A stretch of 64,000 nt of DNA from Prochlorococcus sp. scB245a_520K10 (GTDB lineage Bacteria > Cyanobacteriota > Cyanobacteriia > PCC-6307 > Cyanobiaceae). The notes under the pieces were generated by a model. The model was given only the letters and a program-made list of their open reading frames with translations, had not been told where the DNA came from and ran no database searches. A program made the translations under genes and the position numbers. The stretch spans positions 186,001 to 250,000 of the forward strand of contig JFNU01000202.1 of the NCBI GenBank assembly GCA_000634515.1. The letters run 5' to 3'. Shown in pieces: positions 8,958-20,987 of the stretch. Position 1 is the stretch's first letter. Each line of letters starts with the position of its first letter.

Positions 8958-9943
8958 GCTTCTACATTATCACTAAGTCTCCTCAAACCTCTTAAACCGT
9001 CTCGTTCTAGGTTTCTTACTCTATCTCTACTTATACCTAGTACCCTTCCTATACCTGTAAGAGACATAGGCTCATCTCCATCCATCCCATATCGCATTCT
9101 TAAAACTCTACATTGCAGATCTGGTAATTGGTGCAAAAGAGAATGCAGATCACCTCTCATACAATCCATCTCGATTTGTTCGTCTGGCAAATCCTCACCG
9201 CCAGCTAGTAAATCCAGTAAAACAGTGTCTTCACCGTCACCAACTTTTGTTTCAAGACTGACTGGCTGTCCAGCTTTACACATCAAATCCTTGACATCAT
9301 CTTCAGGAAGTTCTACATATTTCGCAAGTTCACTAACAGTTGGAGTTCTAGACATTTCTTGACTTAATTCTCTTTGCCCTTTTTTTAACTTATTCAACAT
9401 TTCGGTTATATGTATAGGTAATCTTATTGCCCTACTCTTTTCTGCTATAGCTCTTGTAATACCTTGTCTAATCCACCAGTATGCATATGTTGAAAATTTG
9501 TAGCCTCTAGCTGGGTCAAATTTTTCGACGCCTCTTACAAGTCCTATAGTTCCCTCCTGAATTAAATCTAATAATTCCATATTTCTTTTAGTATATTTTT
9601 TTGCAACACTTACTACCAATCTCAAATTTGCTGCAACCATTCGCTCTTTAGCGCGTTGTCCAGCTCGTAACCTTTTTTTAATCTGGGAAACAGAAAGATT
9701 CAACTTTTTTGAAAGCTCGTCAATATTTGGCTTATCACCAGTTAATTCAATTATCTCTAATTCTGCTCTCTCAACTTGCATATATTCTTGTACCTGTCTA
9801 CCAAGAGTGATTTCCTGCTCGTGAGATAGTAAAGGTACTCTGCCTATATCTCTCAAATATGAACGAACTAAATCAACATCATTACTAATTTTTAAACTTG
9901 CAATAGACGCTAATTTATTCTCACTTATTGTTTCAGAAGACAT
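8942..9943 (-). CDS. Group 2 sigma-70 family RNA polymerase sigma factor
   Basis: This is a sigma-70 protein of about 333 residues with region 1.2 (VRSYLRDIGRVPLLSHEQE), region 2 (LRLVVSVAKKYTKR, DLIQEGTIGLVRGVEKFDP, FSTYAYWWIRQGITRAI), region 3 and region 4 ending in GISRDRVRNLERDGLRGLRRL. It lacks the long acidic region 1.1 of a principal sigma, which fits a cyanobacterial group 2 factor used under changed light or nutrient conditions. The frame stays open to 10009, but the extra 22 residues are hydrophobic and unlike the family, so I take the ATG at 9943 (MSSETISEN). I cannot say which numbered paralogue this is. Confidence 0.92.
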   Translation of the reverse strand: MSSETISENKLASIASLKISNDVDLVRSYLRDIGRVPLLSHEQEITLGRQVQEYMQVERAELEIIELTGDKPNIDELSKKLNLSVSQIKKRLRAGQRAKERMVAANLRLVVSVAKKYTKRNMELLDLIQEGTIGLVRGVEKFDPARGYKFSTYAYWWIRQGITRAIAEKSRAIRLPIHITEMLNKLKKGQRELSQEMSRTPTVSELAKYVELPEDDVKDLMCKAGQPVSLETKVGDGEDTVLLDLLAGGEDLPDEQIEMDCMRGDLHSLLHQLPDLQCRVLRMRYGMDGDEPMSLTGIGRVLGISRDRVRNLERDGLRGLRRLSDNVEAYFVS

Positions 9944-10043
9944 AAAATTTAATGTTGTTTTGTAAACAATACCATTAAGAAATGTAAAGTTAAACAAAAA
10001 AATCCACAAATTTACAAAAATGAGAATAAATACCTATTAGATT

Positions 10044-11450
10044 TTAGATTAATGAAGAACTTAATAACCATTTTGCAGTATTTAAATAAATAAATACACC
10101 TGCAATATCAGTGACAGTTGTTATAAAAGGAGATGACATTAAAGCTGGGTCCAATCTCATTTTGTCAAATAACAAAGGGAGAATAGCGCCAGTTGTAGCA
10201 GCTAAAGTCGTTATAGATATTAAACTTATTCCTACCGCAGAGGCTATTAAAGGACCTTCTCCTTGCCACCATGCGAAAGGGAATACTACCAGCATCATCA
10301 AAACACCTAAAAGAGCTCCGGTTATTGCCTCCTTAACTACTGCCTTAATTGCGCCAAGAGACTTCAATTTTTGGGTACTTAAACCCCTAATGACAACAGT
10401 TGAACTTTGAGCACCAACATTCCCCCCAGTACCTATGAGCAACGGAATAAAAGCAGCTAACAATACTATTTCTTTTAAAATTTGATCATTCATGGCTATG
10501 ACTTTAGTCGTCAAACCATTTGCCAATACCAAAATTAACAACCATAAAATTCTTCGTCGAGCTATGGTAAACAAACTACTTTGAAAATAATCATCTTCAT
10601 CTCCAGGCTGAACTGCCCCTGCTGCATATATATCTCTTGTTGCTTCTTGCTCTATGACATCAATTAAATCATCAACAGTTACTATCCCGACAAGTCTTTT
10701 TTCTTTATCAACAACTGGGAGCGCTAAAAAATCATATCTTTGTATTGCTCTTGCGACCTCTTCTTGATTAGTGTTAGTAGAAATATTAACCACATCTTTT
10801 GTCATTACATCTCCAATTGGTTTAGATGGATCTGCAGTTACAAGGTCTCTCAATGAAAGAATACCAGTTAAATGTCTCTCTTTATCGGTGACGTACAAGC
10901 TATATATAGTTTCTGTAAATGGGGCTCTTTTTCTGACTAAAGAAAGAGCCTCAGCAGCCGTCTGCATTTCCTTAAGATCTATGAATTCTGTTGTCATTAA
11001 TCTTCCAGCAGTTTCTGGCTCATATCCAAGTAATTCAGCTGTAACTTTCCTTTCTCCAGGACTAAGAGCAGACAAAAATTTTCGTACAACTTTTGCTGGT
11101 AATTCGTCAAAGAGTTGAACACGATCATCAGGAGACATTTTCTCAACAATTTCTAAAACTTCTCCTGAACGAAGTCTGTCTAATAAAGTTTGCTGAACTA
11201 TTGGATCTAAATATTCATAAACCTCGATTGCCTCATTTTTCTTTAACAATCGAAATGCTAATGCCTGCAATATTAATGGAAGGCTGCCAATAGCATCTGC
11301 GATATCAACAGGTTGAGAAGGTTCTAAAAGTAATTTTGCCTCATCATAATTTCCTGCTACCAGCAATTCTTCAAGTTGAATAGTAATATTTTCTCGAGTA
11401 CTTAAATCTGAAGATAAGGATGTAACAGTTTCAAGATTATTATCATTCAT
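10044..11450 (-). CDS. mgtE: Magnesium transporter MgtE
   Basis: This 468-residue MgtE channel has, in order, the N-terminal superhelical Mg-sensing domain (about residues 25-150, with QLFDELPAKVVRKFL). Two CBS domains follow (about 155-285, with LTGILSLRDLVTADP and LVGIVTVDDLIDVIEQEA). The C-terminal membrane domain has five predicted helices and includes the pore segment PLLIGTGGNVGAQSSTVVIRGL. MgtE lets Mg2+ in and closes when cytosolic Mg2+ is high. The motif near the C-terminus around LRLDPALMSSPFITTVTDI is also typical. It lies downstream of the crcB pair on the same strand, with 43 bases between. Confidence 0.96.
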   Translation of the reverse strand: MNDNNLETVTSLSSDLSTRENITIQLEELLVAGNYDEAKLLLEPSQPVDIADAIGSLPLILQALAFRLLKKNEAIEVYEYLDPIVQQTLLDRLRSGEVLEIVEKMSPDDRVQLFDELPAKVVRKFLSALSPGERKVTAELLGYEPETAGRLMTTEFIDLKEMQTAAEALSLVRKRAPFTETIYSLYVTDKERHLTGILSLRDLVTADPSKPIGDVMTKDVVNISTNTNQEEVARAIQRYDFLALPVVDKEKRLVGIVTVDDLIDVIEQEATRDIYAAGAVQPGDEDDYFQSSLFTIARRRILWLLILVLANGLTTKVIAMNDQILKEIVLLAAFIPLLIGTGGNVGAQSSTVVIRGLSTQKLKSLGAIKAVVKEAITGALLGVLMMLVVFPFAWWQGEGPLIASAVGISLISITTLAATTGAILPLLFDKMRLDPALMSSPFITTVTDIAGVFIYLNTAKWLLSSSLI

Positions 11451-11493
11451 AAATATAATCCCTTATCAAAGTAACAACACCATTATATGAAAT

Positions 11494-11823
11494 CTAAGTA
11501 ATTTTTCTACTTATCCAGAACCCGAAATACATAGTGAAAATATTTAAAATGATGATTAAATTAAAAAAAATTATAAATTTTATCCAATCTCCTTGATTCA
11601 AAATTTTGTACAAAAAATATATAAATCCGCTAAAAGATGTAAAACAAGAAAAAAAACCGCCTAAAATAATTTTTTCTTTCAAATAACTTACTTTTTTTGC
11701 GATAACAAAGCCAAAAAACAATGACCCAATTATTGAAACAATAAAATTATTATTTATAAGAATCCTTAAAAAAGTAGCTGCATAACAAGCTAAAAAAATA
11801 TAGATGTAATTTTTTATCTTCAT
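11494..11823 (-). CDS. crcB: CrcB/Fluc fluoride channel subunit, degenerate pore motifs
   Basis: This 109-residue protein has four hydrophobic segments of CrcB type. The arginine of the first helix is kept (FLRILINN). The second-helix position that is normally Asn before GSF reads Ser (IVSIIGSLFFG), and the FSTF-type box reads CFTSFSGFIYFL. Fluc proteins form dual-topology dimers that export fluoride. Its start overlaps the stop of the second crcB gene by ATGA, so the two are probably made together and form a heterodimer in which this is the altered partner. Without its neighbour it would be hard to recognise. Confidence 0.8.
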   Translation of the reverse strand: MKIKNYIYIFLACYAATFLRILINNNFIVSIIGSLFFGFVIAKKVSYLKEKIILGGFFSCFTSFSGFIYFLYKILNQGDWIKFIIFFNLIIILNIFTMYFGFWISRKIT

Positions 11824-12188
11824 TTAATAATTTTTAATAAACAATAACCTAAATAAAAACAAATAAAAGATAGTAAAATTACCTCTATGTAGTGAAAAAA
11901 TAAACGCATGAATTTCCTCTTTTGAAATAAAACAAATAACTGATATATAAAAGAAGAAAATGTACTAAAACATCCTAAAAAACCTATATAAAATAACAAT
12001 AATATATTGTTATTAAGAAAGTTTGATGATACTAAAATTCCTAAAAAAAACGATGATAATAAGTTAACAATTGAAGTATTTTGAATATTAAATCCTACAT
12101 TTATTTTTAAATTATTTTGTATAAACATCCTAAGTATCAATCCAAAAGTACTCCCAAATAAAACAATAATTATGGAGGTAATATCCAA
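11820..12188 (-). CDS. crcB: CrcB/Fluc fluoride channel subunit, canonical pore motifs
   Basis: This 122-residue four-helix protein has CrcB signatures: LILRMFIQNNL in helix 1, NLLSSFFLGIL with the pore Asn in helix 2, and GFLGCFSTFSSFIYQ in helix 3, which is close to the canonical TTFSTF box. CrcB channels lower cytosolic fluoride. It sits 3 bases after the small exported-protein gene and overlaps the next crcB gene by 4 bases (ATGA). Adjacent crcB pairs are known to encode heterodimeric channels. No fluoride riboswitch is visible upstream, since the gene lies inside a run of near-contiguous genes starting at gyrB. Confidence 0.87.
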   Translation of the reverse strand: MDITSIIIVLFGSTFGLILRMFIQNNLKINVGFNIQNTSIVNLLSSFFLGILVSSNFLNNNILLLFYIGFLGCFSTFSSFIYQLFVLFQKRKFMRLFFHYIEVILLSFICFYLGYCLLKIIK

Positions 12189-12191
12189 AAT

Positions 12192-14485
<2,294 letters not shown>

Positions 14486-14522
14486 TTAATATAAAAAAAA
14501 AACATTAAACTTTTAAAATGTT

Positions 14523-14535
14523 ACCTTTAAAAGGT
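14523..14535. promoter_or_regulatory. Short perfect dyad in the gyrB-miaA divergent promoter region
   Basis: ACCTTTAAAAGGT has 6-bp arms around one central base and lies 38 bases upstream of the gyrB start within the 152-base divergent gap. It could be an operator, but it is short and AT-rich, so chance is possible. No factor is known to me for this site. Confidence 0.25.
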
Positions 14536-14637
14536 CTTGAATTAAATTTAACACCGTAATAAGAGAAAGGCTCGCAGTCTATGAAAAATTTAATCTCTTT
14601 AATTATATAGGTAATAGATTTTTCTTCAGAAATTCAT

Positions 14638-15537
14638 ATGTCTACTAATTTGCCTCATATAGTAGTTTTAATTGGACCAACAGCAAGTGGTAAAACAGAA
14701 TTAGCTATTGAAATTGCAGATTATTTTAAAACTCATATACACAATATCGATTCCAGACAAGTTTATAAATCTATGGATATTGGAACAGCCAAGCCATCTA
14801 AGAATCAACAAAAAAAAATAAAGCATTTTTTAATAGATATTGCAGAGCCTATTAATCCAATTAATGTAAAACAATTTCAAGAAATAGCACAAAAATCAAT
14901 AAAAAAAGAAATTAAAGAAAATAACTTACCCTTTCTTGTTGGAGGAAGTGGTTTGTATATGAACTCAATAACAAAAGGTTTTTTTGTGCCAGATGTACCT
15001 CCACAAAAACATTTGAGAGGACAATTAGAAAAACTTGGTCAAAGAGAATGTTGGGAGCTTTTAAAAAACTGTGATCCAATAACAACAAAAAATATAAATT
15101 TTGCTGATCAAATTAGAACAATTAGAGCTTTAGAAGTCTTTTACGTAACAGGTAAACCTTTGTCTACTCAAAAAGTTCAAAAACCGCCTGACTGGAAGAT
15201 ACTAGAGCTTGGATTAGATAGAGATAATTTAAAAGAAAGAATTTTACAAAGAACAAAAAATATGTTTTTCTCTGGGATTGTTGAAGAGACAAAACATCTT
15301 ATTTCTCAATATGGATCTGACATGCCAATATTACAAACAATTGGTTACCGTGAAGCTAAGGATGTCTTAAATAATAATTTGACTATTGACGATGCAATTG
15401 AGTTAACCACTACAAAAACCATCCAATTTTCTAAGCGACAAAAAACATGGTTTCGTAATAAAAATAATCCTATTTGGCTTAATAACAAAAACCTACTAAA
15501 AGATGCAATAATTAGAATAGAGTCTTTTTTAGGCTAA
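14638..15537 (+). CDS. miaA: tRNA dimethylallyltransferase
   Basis: This 299-residue enzyme transfers the dimethylallyl group to A37 of tRNAs reading UNN codons. The P-loop [11 protein letters not shown] is at about residues 13-23. The tRNA-binding [19 protein letters not shown] follows, then the catalytic Asp region HFLIDIAEP, and [13 protein letters not shown]. The C-terminal segment [14 protein letters not shown] is also typical. The ATG at 14638 suits the family N-terminus. It is followed 54 bases later by infC, so the two may share a transcript. Confidence 0.97.
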   Translation: MSTNLPHIVVLIGPTASGKTELAIEIADYFKTHIHNIDSRQVYKSMDIGTAKPSKNQQKKIKHFLIDIAEPINPINVKQFQEIAQKSIKKEIKENNLPFLVGGSGLYMNSITKGFFVPDVPPQKHLRGQLEKLGQRECWELLKNCDPITTKNINFADQIRTIRALEVFYVTGKPLSTQKVQKPPDWKILELGLDRDNLKERILQRTKNMFFSGIVEETKHLISQYGSDMPILQTIGYREAKDVLNNNLTIDDAIELTTTKTIQFSKRQKTWFRNKNNPIWLNNKNLLKDAIIRIESFLG

Positions 15538-15591
15538 TTTATAAACTTGCGGATCTTGTTCAACATCCAATCAATTTTTTAACTAAACTGA

Positions 15592-16164
15592 ATGCCACCA
15601 CGCCCACGCTTTGACCGCCGCGCTCCAGTTAGAGAGCTCCCAAATATTAATGAAAGAATAAAATATCCTCAATTAAGAGTTGTTGATTCAGATGGGAAAC
15701 AATTAGGTGTCTTAGATAGATTGAAGGCTTTAGAAATAGCCTCTCAAAGGGAACTTGATTTGGTTTTGGTAAGCGAAAAAGCAAATCCTCCGGTTTGTAG
15801 AATCATGGACTATGGAAAATATAAATTTGAACAGGAAAAGAAGGCAAAAGAAGCAAGAAAAAAATCTCATCAAACAGAAGTTAAAGAAGTAAAAATGAGG
15901 TACAAAATTGATAAGCATGATTATGACGTACGAATAGGTCAAGCAACTAAATTTCTAAAAGCAGGAGATAAAGTAAAATGTACTGTAATTTTTAGGGGTA
16001 GAGAAATTCAACATTCCAATTTAGCGGAAACTCTCCTTTTAAAAATGGCTGATGATTTAGAGGAGCAATCAGAAGTACAACAAAAACCAAAAAGAGAAGG
16101 GAGAAACATGATTATGTTTTTAAGTCCTAGAAAAACTCCCCTTGTCAAAAAAGACGCAGGATAA
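15592..16164 (+). CDS. infC: Translation initiation factor IF-3
   Basis: This 190-residue IF-3 has an N-domain with [18 protein letters not shown], a basic linker (about residues 80-100) and the C-domain with [38 protein letters not shown]-3 keeps 30S subunits free and checks the start codon. The first 17 residues, [15 protein letters not shown], are proline/arginine-rich and are encoded by an unusually GC-rich stretch with four CGC codons (see finding). The start is a plain ATG at 15592. The usual rpmI-rplT partners are elsewhere in the window (45.7 kb), so the classical infC-rpmI-rplT operon is split. Confidence 0.97.
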   Translation: MPPRPRFDRRAPVRELPNINERIKYPQLRVVDSDGKQLGVLDRLKALEIASQRELDLVLVSEKANPPVCRIMDYGKYKFEQEKKAKEARKKSHQTEVKEVKMRYKIDKHDYDVRIGQATKFLKAGDKVKCTVIFRGREIQHSNLAETLLLKMADDLEEQSEVQQKPKREGRNMIMFLSPRKTPLVKKDAG

Positions 16165-16243
16165 GAAATTATTATGGAAAAGCTATGACAAATGTTAAAG
16201 TGTCACTATGAATAAAAATTAATTTTATCAGGATTTTTCTAAA

Positions 16244-17230
16244 GTGAGATTCCATATTCAACAAGAAAGTGATATTCCAGCATCGACGCAACTATACAAC
16301 CAAATTTGCTTTGCAATAGCAGCAAGACATTATCCTCCTGGCCACAGACTTCCCAGTACTAGGCAACTTGCAATGCAGACTGGACTCCATCGAAACACTA
16401 TAAGTAAAGTTTACAGACAACTTGAAATGGACGGAGTAGTTGAAGCTATAGCTGGATCAGGTATTTATGTAAGAGATAACCTTACCAAGAGAGATTTTAA
16501 AAAATCAGTTTACTCAAAAGACAAAATAAGAAAACCACCAGACCAAGAAGCAAAGAAGGCGATTGATAACTTAATAAATATTGGCTGCACCTTACAGGAA
16601 ACAAGAGAAATTTTAACCAATGAAATTGATTGGCGTATTAAATGCGGAGCAAGAATTATAGTAAGCACTCCTAGAGAAGATATAGGCGCTTCTATGCTAA
16701 TAGCAGAAGATCTTTCTCCAAAAGTTGATGTACCAGTCGAAGTAGTTCCTATGGAAGAATTAGAAAAAGTTTTAAGTAATTCAAGTAATGGTACTATTGT
16801 CACAAGCAGATATTTTTTACAGCCTCTTGAGAAAGTTGCTAAACAGCATGGAGTTCGAGCTATTGCAGTTGACTTGAGCGACTTTCAAAAAGAATTGAAA
16901 ATTCTAAAAGAATTAAGTGCTGGCAGTTGTGTTGGTATTGTTAGCATAAGTCCTGGTTTATTAAGAGCAGCAGAGGTTATCATACACAGCATGCGAGGCA
17001 GTGATCTAATGCTTATGACGGCAATCTCAGATAATAACAGCAGATTACTATCACTTTTAAAGACTTCAAACCACATAGTCTGCGATTGGCCTAGTTTATC
17101 AGTTGTAGAAAACACATTATTAAAAAATCGTTCTCAGCTTATAAGATTACCCCAAATAATATGTGCTAAAAATTATCTGAGTATTGAAACTATAAATCAA
17201 TTAAAAAAAGAAATCGGAGTTATTAATTAA
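16244..17230 (+). CDS. GntR-type transcriptional regulator with unassigned C-terminal domain
   Basis: This 328-residue protein begins with a GntR winged helix: YNQICFAIAARHYPPGHRLP, then STRQLAMQTGLHRNTISKVY and the wing GVVEAIAGSGIYV (to about residue 76). The remaining 250 residues do not match the FadR, HutC or aminotransferase (MocR) C-terminal types that I know. They read as alternating strands and helices with VGIVSISPGLLRAAEVIIHS, which recalls a Rossmann-like or binding-protein fold. It starts with GTG at 16244 and ends 5 bases before cysE, so co-transcription is likely. A link to cysteine or sulfur control is only an inference from that position. Confidence 0.85.
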   Translation: MRFHIQQESDIPASTQLYNQICFAIAARHYPPGHRLPSTRQLAMQTGLHRNTISKVYRQLEMDGVVEAIAGSGIYVRDNLTKRDFKKSVYSKDKIRKPPDQEAKKAIDNLINIGCTLQETREILTNEIDWRIKCGARIIVSTPREDIGASMLIAEDLSPKVDVPVEVVPMEELEKVLSNSSNGTIVTSRYFLQPLEKVAKQHGVRAIAVDLSDFQKELKILKELSAGSCVGIVSISPGLLRAAEVIIHSMRGSDLMLMTAISDNNSRLLSLLKTSNHIVCDWPSLSVVENTLLKNRSQLIRLPQIICAKNYLSIETINQLKKEIGVIN

Positions 17231-17235
17231 CAATC

Positions 17236-17973
17236 ATGATGTTGAGAACTTTTAAATCAGATATTGATATTATCAAAGAAAGAGATCCAGCAGCTAGAGG
17301 AGTATTAGAGATTTTTCTTTGCTATCCTGGCTTCCAATCGATAGTTATTCATAGATTTACTCATAAATTATGGCAACTAAAAATTCCTTTAATTCCCCGG
17401 TTGTTAAGTCATCTCAACAGGCTAGTCACAGGAATTGAAATCCATCCTGGGGCCAAAATTGGTAAACGCGTTTTCATTGATCATGGAATGGGAGTTGTGA
17501 TAGGTGAAACAGCTGAGATAGGGAATAATTGTTTACTTTATCAGGGAGTGACATTAGGAGGTACTGGCAAAAGCCATGGAAAAAGACATCCAACATTAAT
17601 GGAAAATGTTGTCGTTGGAGCTGGTGCAAAAGTTCTTGGATCGATAATAGTAGGCTCCAACACACGCATTGGAGCTGGTTCAGTAGTTGTTCGTAATGTC
17701 GAAGGAAATAGTACTGTAGTTGGTGTTCCTGGCAGAGTAGTGCATCAAAGTGGTGTCAAAGTTAATCCCTTAGCTCACTCTGCATTACCAGATGCAGAAG
17801 CTAATGTGATAAAAAATTTAATGGATAGAATTGACTCGCTTGAAAACGAACTTCTTAAATTACAAAAAACTCTAAAATGTCTTGCTAATTCAGAATCTAT
17901 TGATATTTCTAAACTTGGAGATGCTCAAAACCTTAAAGACAAAGAGATTATAGAATTTCTAGGAGATGATTAG
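17236..17973 (+). CDS. cysE: Serine O-acetyltransferase
   Basis: This 245-residue enzyme acetylates serine with acetyl-CoA, the first step of cysteine synthesis. An alpha-helical N-domain (DPAARGVLEIFLCYPGFQ) is followed by a left-handed beta-helix with hexapeptide repeats. It includes IDHGMGVVIGETAEIG, with the catalytic His-Asp region, and VTLGGTGKSHGKRHPTL. The C-terminal 60 residues are helical and lower in complexity than in short CysE forms. It lies 5 bases after the GntR gene and converges on secA with 8 bases between stops. Confidence 0.95.
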   Translation: MMLRTFKSDIDIIKERDPAARGVLEIFLCYPGFQSIVIHRFTHKLWQLKIPLIPRLLSHLNRLVTGIEIHPGAKIGKRVFIDHGMGVVIGETAEIGNNCLLYQGVTLGGTGKSHGKRHPTLMENVVVGAGAKVLGSIIVGSNTRIGAGSVVVRNVEGNSTVVGVPGRVVHQSGVKVNPLAHSALPDAEANVIKNLMDRIDSLENELLKLQKTLKCLANSESIDISKLGDAQNLKDKEIIEFLGDD

Positions 17974-17981
17974 AACTTGTT

Positions 17982-20813
17982 TTAATTTGTATCATCCTTG
18001 TCAGTTTTAGGTTGAAACATAAACATTGAATAAATAACATTACGTCGCATATTAGTCATCATTTCTAGAAACATGTCATATCCCTCGTTTTTATATTCGA
18101 TTAATGGATCTTTTTGACCATAACCCCTCAATCCGACTGATTCCCTCAAGGAATCCATGGATTGAAGATGTTCTCGCCATAAATTATCGATTTGCTGCAA
18201 AATGAAAAATCTTTCGGCTTCTCTCATTAATCCAGGACGAATCTTTTCTATTTGTGATTCCTTTAAATCATAAGCTATTCGCAACTGCTCTTGAAGATAG
18301 TTTTTTAATTCTTCTATTGACAGTAAATTAATATCATCAGATTTAAGATCATCTAATAAATATATAAATTCTTTGACTTTAGAAATTAATTGATCAATAT
18401 TCCATTCTTCAGGAGGCAGATCAGGATTAATATAAGCATCTACAATTTCAATCATTGTCCTTTCTCCATATCCTATTACTTGGCTCTTTAAATCAATTCC
18501 TTTCAACACTCTTAGTCTTTCGCCATAAACTGCTTTTCTTTGATTGTTCATTACCTCGTCGTATTCAAAAACTTGTTTTCTAATATCGTAATAGTAGGTT
18601 TCAACTTTCTTTTGAGCACTTTCTAGAGACCTAGTAAGCATTCCTGACTCAATAGGCATATCTTCATCAACCCTAAAGGCATTCATTAGATTTGCTACTC
18701 TATCACCTCCAAAAATCCTTAATAAATTATCATCTAAAGATAAAAAGAATCTTGTACTTCCAAGATCACCTTGTCTTCCTGCTCTTCCTCTAAGTTGATT
18801 ATCCACTCTTCTTGATTCATGTCTCTCAGTACCAATGACATGTAAACCGCCAACTTCTCTTACTTTTTCTTCTTCATGTATCAAAACTTTTTCATATTCT
18901 TTTTTTACATCAGACAAAGATTCTCTCAAAAGCTTTATCAAGTTATCATCAGTTGGTGCTTTTTCCGCAGCTGTAGCTATCCTGTCATCAAGCTCCAAGA
19001 CAGAAAGTTGTCTATCTCCCCAATTTTTAACAAGTTCATCAGATAAAAGAGAGAGTTTCTTTTCAATTGCTTCATCTAGTTTGCATGGGAAAAGACTTGT
19101 TGAAGAATTTGAAATGTTCTTTTTCAAATTTGAACCAGCTTTTGAAGAAAAACCAACCTTAGATTTTGAATTTCTTTGTTTAGGTATTGGTGGCTTATGC
19201 TCATTATCAGGCTTGACTAACAAAGGAATTAAAATTTCTTTTAATTTAAGCCTTGCCATATAGTCACTATTACCGCCAAGAATTATATCTGTTCCCCTTC
19301 CAGCCATATTAGTAGCAATAGTAACAGCACCTGCTCTTCCTGCCTGAGCAACAATTTCTGCCTCACGTTCAACGTTCTCTGGCTTAGCATTTAACAAATT
19401 ATGAGGGATTTTATCGGCAGATAAAAGTGAACTTAGTAATTCACTTTTTTCAACACTTGTTGTACCAACTAAAACAGGTCTACCTTCTCTATGAATTTGT
19501 GCAGTTTCTTTAGCAACGGCTTTCCATTTACCAATCTCTGTCTTAAATACTTGATCAGACCAATCTTGTCTCTTTCTTATTTGATTTGTCGGTATAACTG
19601 TTGATTCTAATTTATAAGTTTTTTCGAATTCAACCTCTTCAGTTTTTGCAGTTCCCGTCATTCCTGCCAGACCAGGATATAAAAGGAAAAAATTCTGATA
19701 AGTTATGGATGCTAATGTTTGAGTCTCAGGCTGAATTTTAAGACTCTCTTTTGCTTCTATTGCCTGATGTTGTCCATCGCTCCAACGCCTTCCTGGCATT
19801 ACCCTACCAGTAAATTCGTCAACTATAACAGCCTCATCGTTTTTAATAATATAATTTACATCTTTAATAAATAATTCTTTGGCTTTTAAAGCGTTAGTTA
19901 TATAATGCGCCCAAGGATCTTGCGGATTATATAAATCATTCACTCCCAAATACTCTTCACATTTTGCAAAACCCTGATCAGTTAATATACAACTTCTCTG
20001 TTTTTCATCAACTTCATAATCCCCTTCTGGATCAATACCATCTTTACTTAATTCTTTTGCTTTAACTAATTCCAGAGATAATTCCGCAGCTTTTTGATAT
20101 TTTTCTTGTGGTCTTTCAACTTGGCCAGAAATGATTAAAGGCGTTCTTGCTTCATCAATTAATATTGAATCAACCTCATCAATTACGCAGTAATTAAATT
20201 GTCTTTGAACAACCTCACTAATATCGGTAGCCATATTATCTCTTAAATAATCAAATCCCAATTCTGAATTTGTGGCATAAGTTATATCACAATCATAATT
20301 TCTCTTTCTCTCAACTGGATTCATATCTTGCTGAATCAAACCAACGGATAAACCTAAAAAACGATGAACTTGTCCCATCCACTCAGCATCCCTTCTAGCT
20401 AAATAATCATTTACAGTAACAACATGAACTCCTTTCCCCGTAAGAGCATTTAAATAACAAGGTAATGTTGCGACAAGGGTTTTTCCCTCTCCAGTCTTCA
20501 TCTCAGCAATTTGACACTCATTTAAAACCATCCCGCCTATTAACTGAACATCAAAATGTCTCATATCAAGAACACGTTTACTTGCTTCTCTTACGATTGC
20601 AAAGGCTTTAGGAAGAAATTCTTCTAGAAGTTCTTTTTGTTTTTGAAAATCTAATTCTGCTGAAATATTTGATTTAAGATTTTGAGTTTCTTTTCTAAGC
20701 TCATCATCAGTCAATTGAGAAATTTCTTCTTCTAAAAAATTTATCTCTTCCACTATTGGTTGATAGCGCTTTAACTTTCGTGTATTCGGATCTCCCAACA
20801 AAAGTTTTAGCAT
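17982..20813 (-). CDS. secA: Preprotein translocase ATPase SecA
   Basis: This 943-residue motor drives proteins through SecYEG. It shows Walker [12 protein letters not shown], the DEAD-like [20 protein letters not shown], the preprotein cross-linking domain and the helicase motif [19 protein letters not shown]. There is a polar insertion of about 60-80 residues after the [17 protein letters not shown] motif, rich in Lys, Ser and Pro. The C-terminus ends in [10 protein letters not shown], so the cysteine zinc tail that binds SecB is absent, in keeping with the lack of SecB in cyanobacteria. It diverges from a GNAT gene over 174 bases. Confidence 0.98.
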   Translation of the reverse strand: MLKLLLGDPNTRKLKRYQPIVEEINFLEEEISQLTDDELRKETQNLKSNISAELDFQKQKELLEEFLPKAFAIVREASKRVLDMRHFDVQLIGGMVLNECQIAEMKTGEGKTLVATLPCYLNALTGKGVHVVTVNDYLARRDAEWMGQVHRFLGLSVGLIQQDMNPVERKRNYDCDITYATNSELGFDYLRDNMATDISEVVQRQFNYCVIDEVDSILIDEARTPLIISGQVERPQEKYQKAAELSLELVKAKELSKDGIDPEGDYEVDEKQRSCILTDQGFAKCEEYLGVNDLYNPQDPWAHYITNALKAKELFIKDVNYIIKNDEAVIVDEFTGRVMPGRRWSDGQHQAIEAKESLKIQPETQTLASITYQNFFLLYPGLAGMTGTAKTEEVEFEKTYKLESTVIPTNQIRKRQDWSDQVFKTEIGKWKAVAKETAQIHREGRPVLVGTTSVEKSELLSSLLSADKIPHNLLNAKPENVEREAEIVAQAGRAGAVTIATNMAGRGTDIILGGNSDYMARLKLKEILIPLLVKPDNEHKPPIPKQRNSKSKVGFSSKAGSNLKKNISNSSTSLFPCKLDEAIEKKLSLLSDELVKNWGDRQLSVLELDDRIATAAEKAPTDDNLIKLLRESLSDVKKEYEKVLIHEEEKVREVGGLHVIGTERHESRRVDNQLRGRAGRQGDLGSTRFFLSLDDNLLRIFGGDRVANLMNAFRVDEDMPIESGMLTRSLESAQKKVETYYYDIRKQVFEYDEVMNNQRKAVYGERLRVLKGIDLKSQVIGYGERTMIEIVDAYINPDLPPEEWNIDQLISKVKEFIYLLDDLKSDDINLLSIEELKNYLQEQLRIAYDLKESQIEKIRPGLMREAERFFILQQIDNLWREHLQSMDSLRESVGLRGYGQKDPLIEYKNEGYDMFLEMMTNMRRNVIYSMFMFQPKTDKDDTN

Positions 20814-20921
20814 AAGTCAAAGTCCTTAAAAAATTTATCTTATTACAAACATTATAAATTAGTGCGTTACAACAGAATGAAGAAAACTATTATCTCTTTA
20901 TTTTATAGAAACGATCGATTA

Positions 20922-20953
20922 AGGTTATTAGATTAGAGTCACAAAAATAACCT
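20922..20953. promoter_or_regulatory. 8-bp inverted repeat in the secA/GNAT divergent gap
   Basis: AGGTTATT (20922-20929) and AATAACCT (20946-20953) are perfect inverted arms separated by 16 bases, 35 bases upstream of the GNAT start. The spacing would put the two half-sites about two helical turns apart, as for a dimeric regulator. It is equally possible that this is chance in AT-rich DNA. Confidence 0.25.
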
Positions 20954-20987
20954 AGCTGACATCACTTTTCAAAAATCTTTTTAATAA

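Noticed and set aside
9944-10009. 22-residue N-terminal extension of the sigma factor
   Set aside because: It is hydrophobic and unlike sigma N-termini, while ATG at 9943 gives the usual start.
10111-11293. Open frames on the plus strand opposite mgtE
   Set aside because: They are shadows of the mgtE coding strand with no family match.
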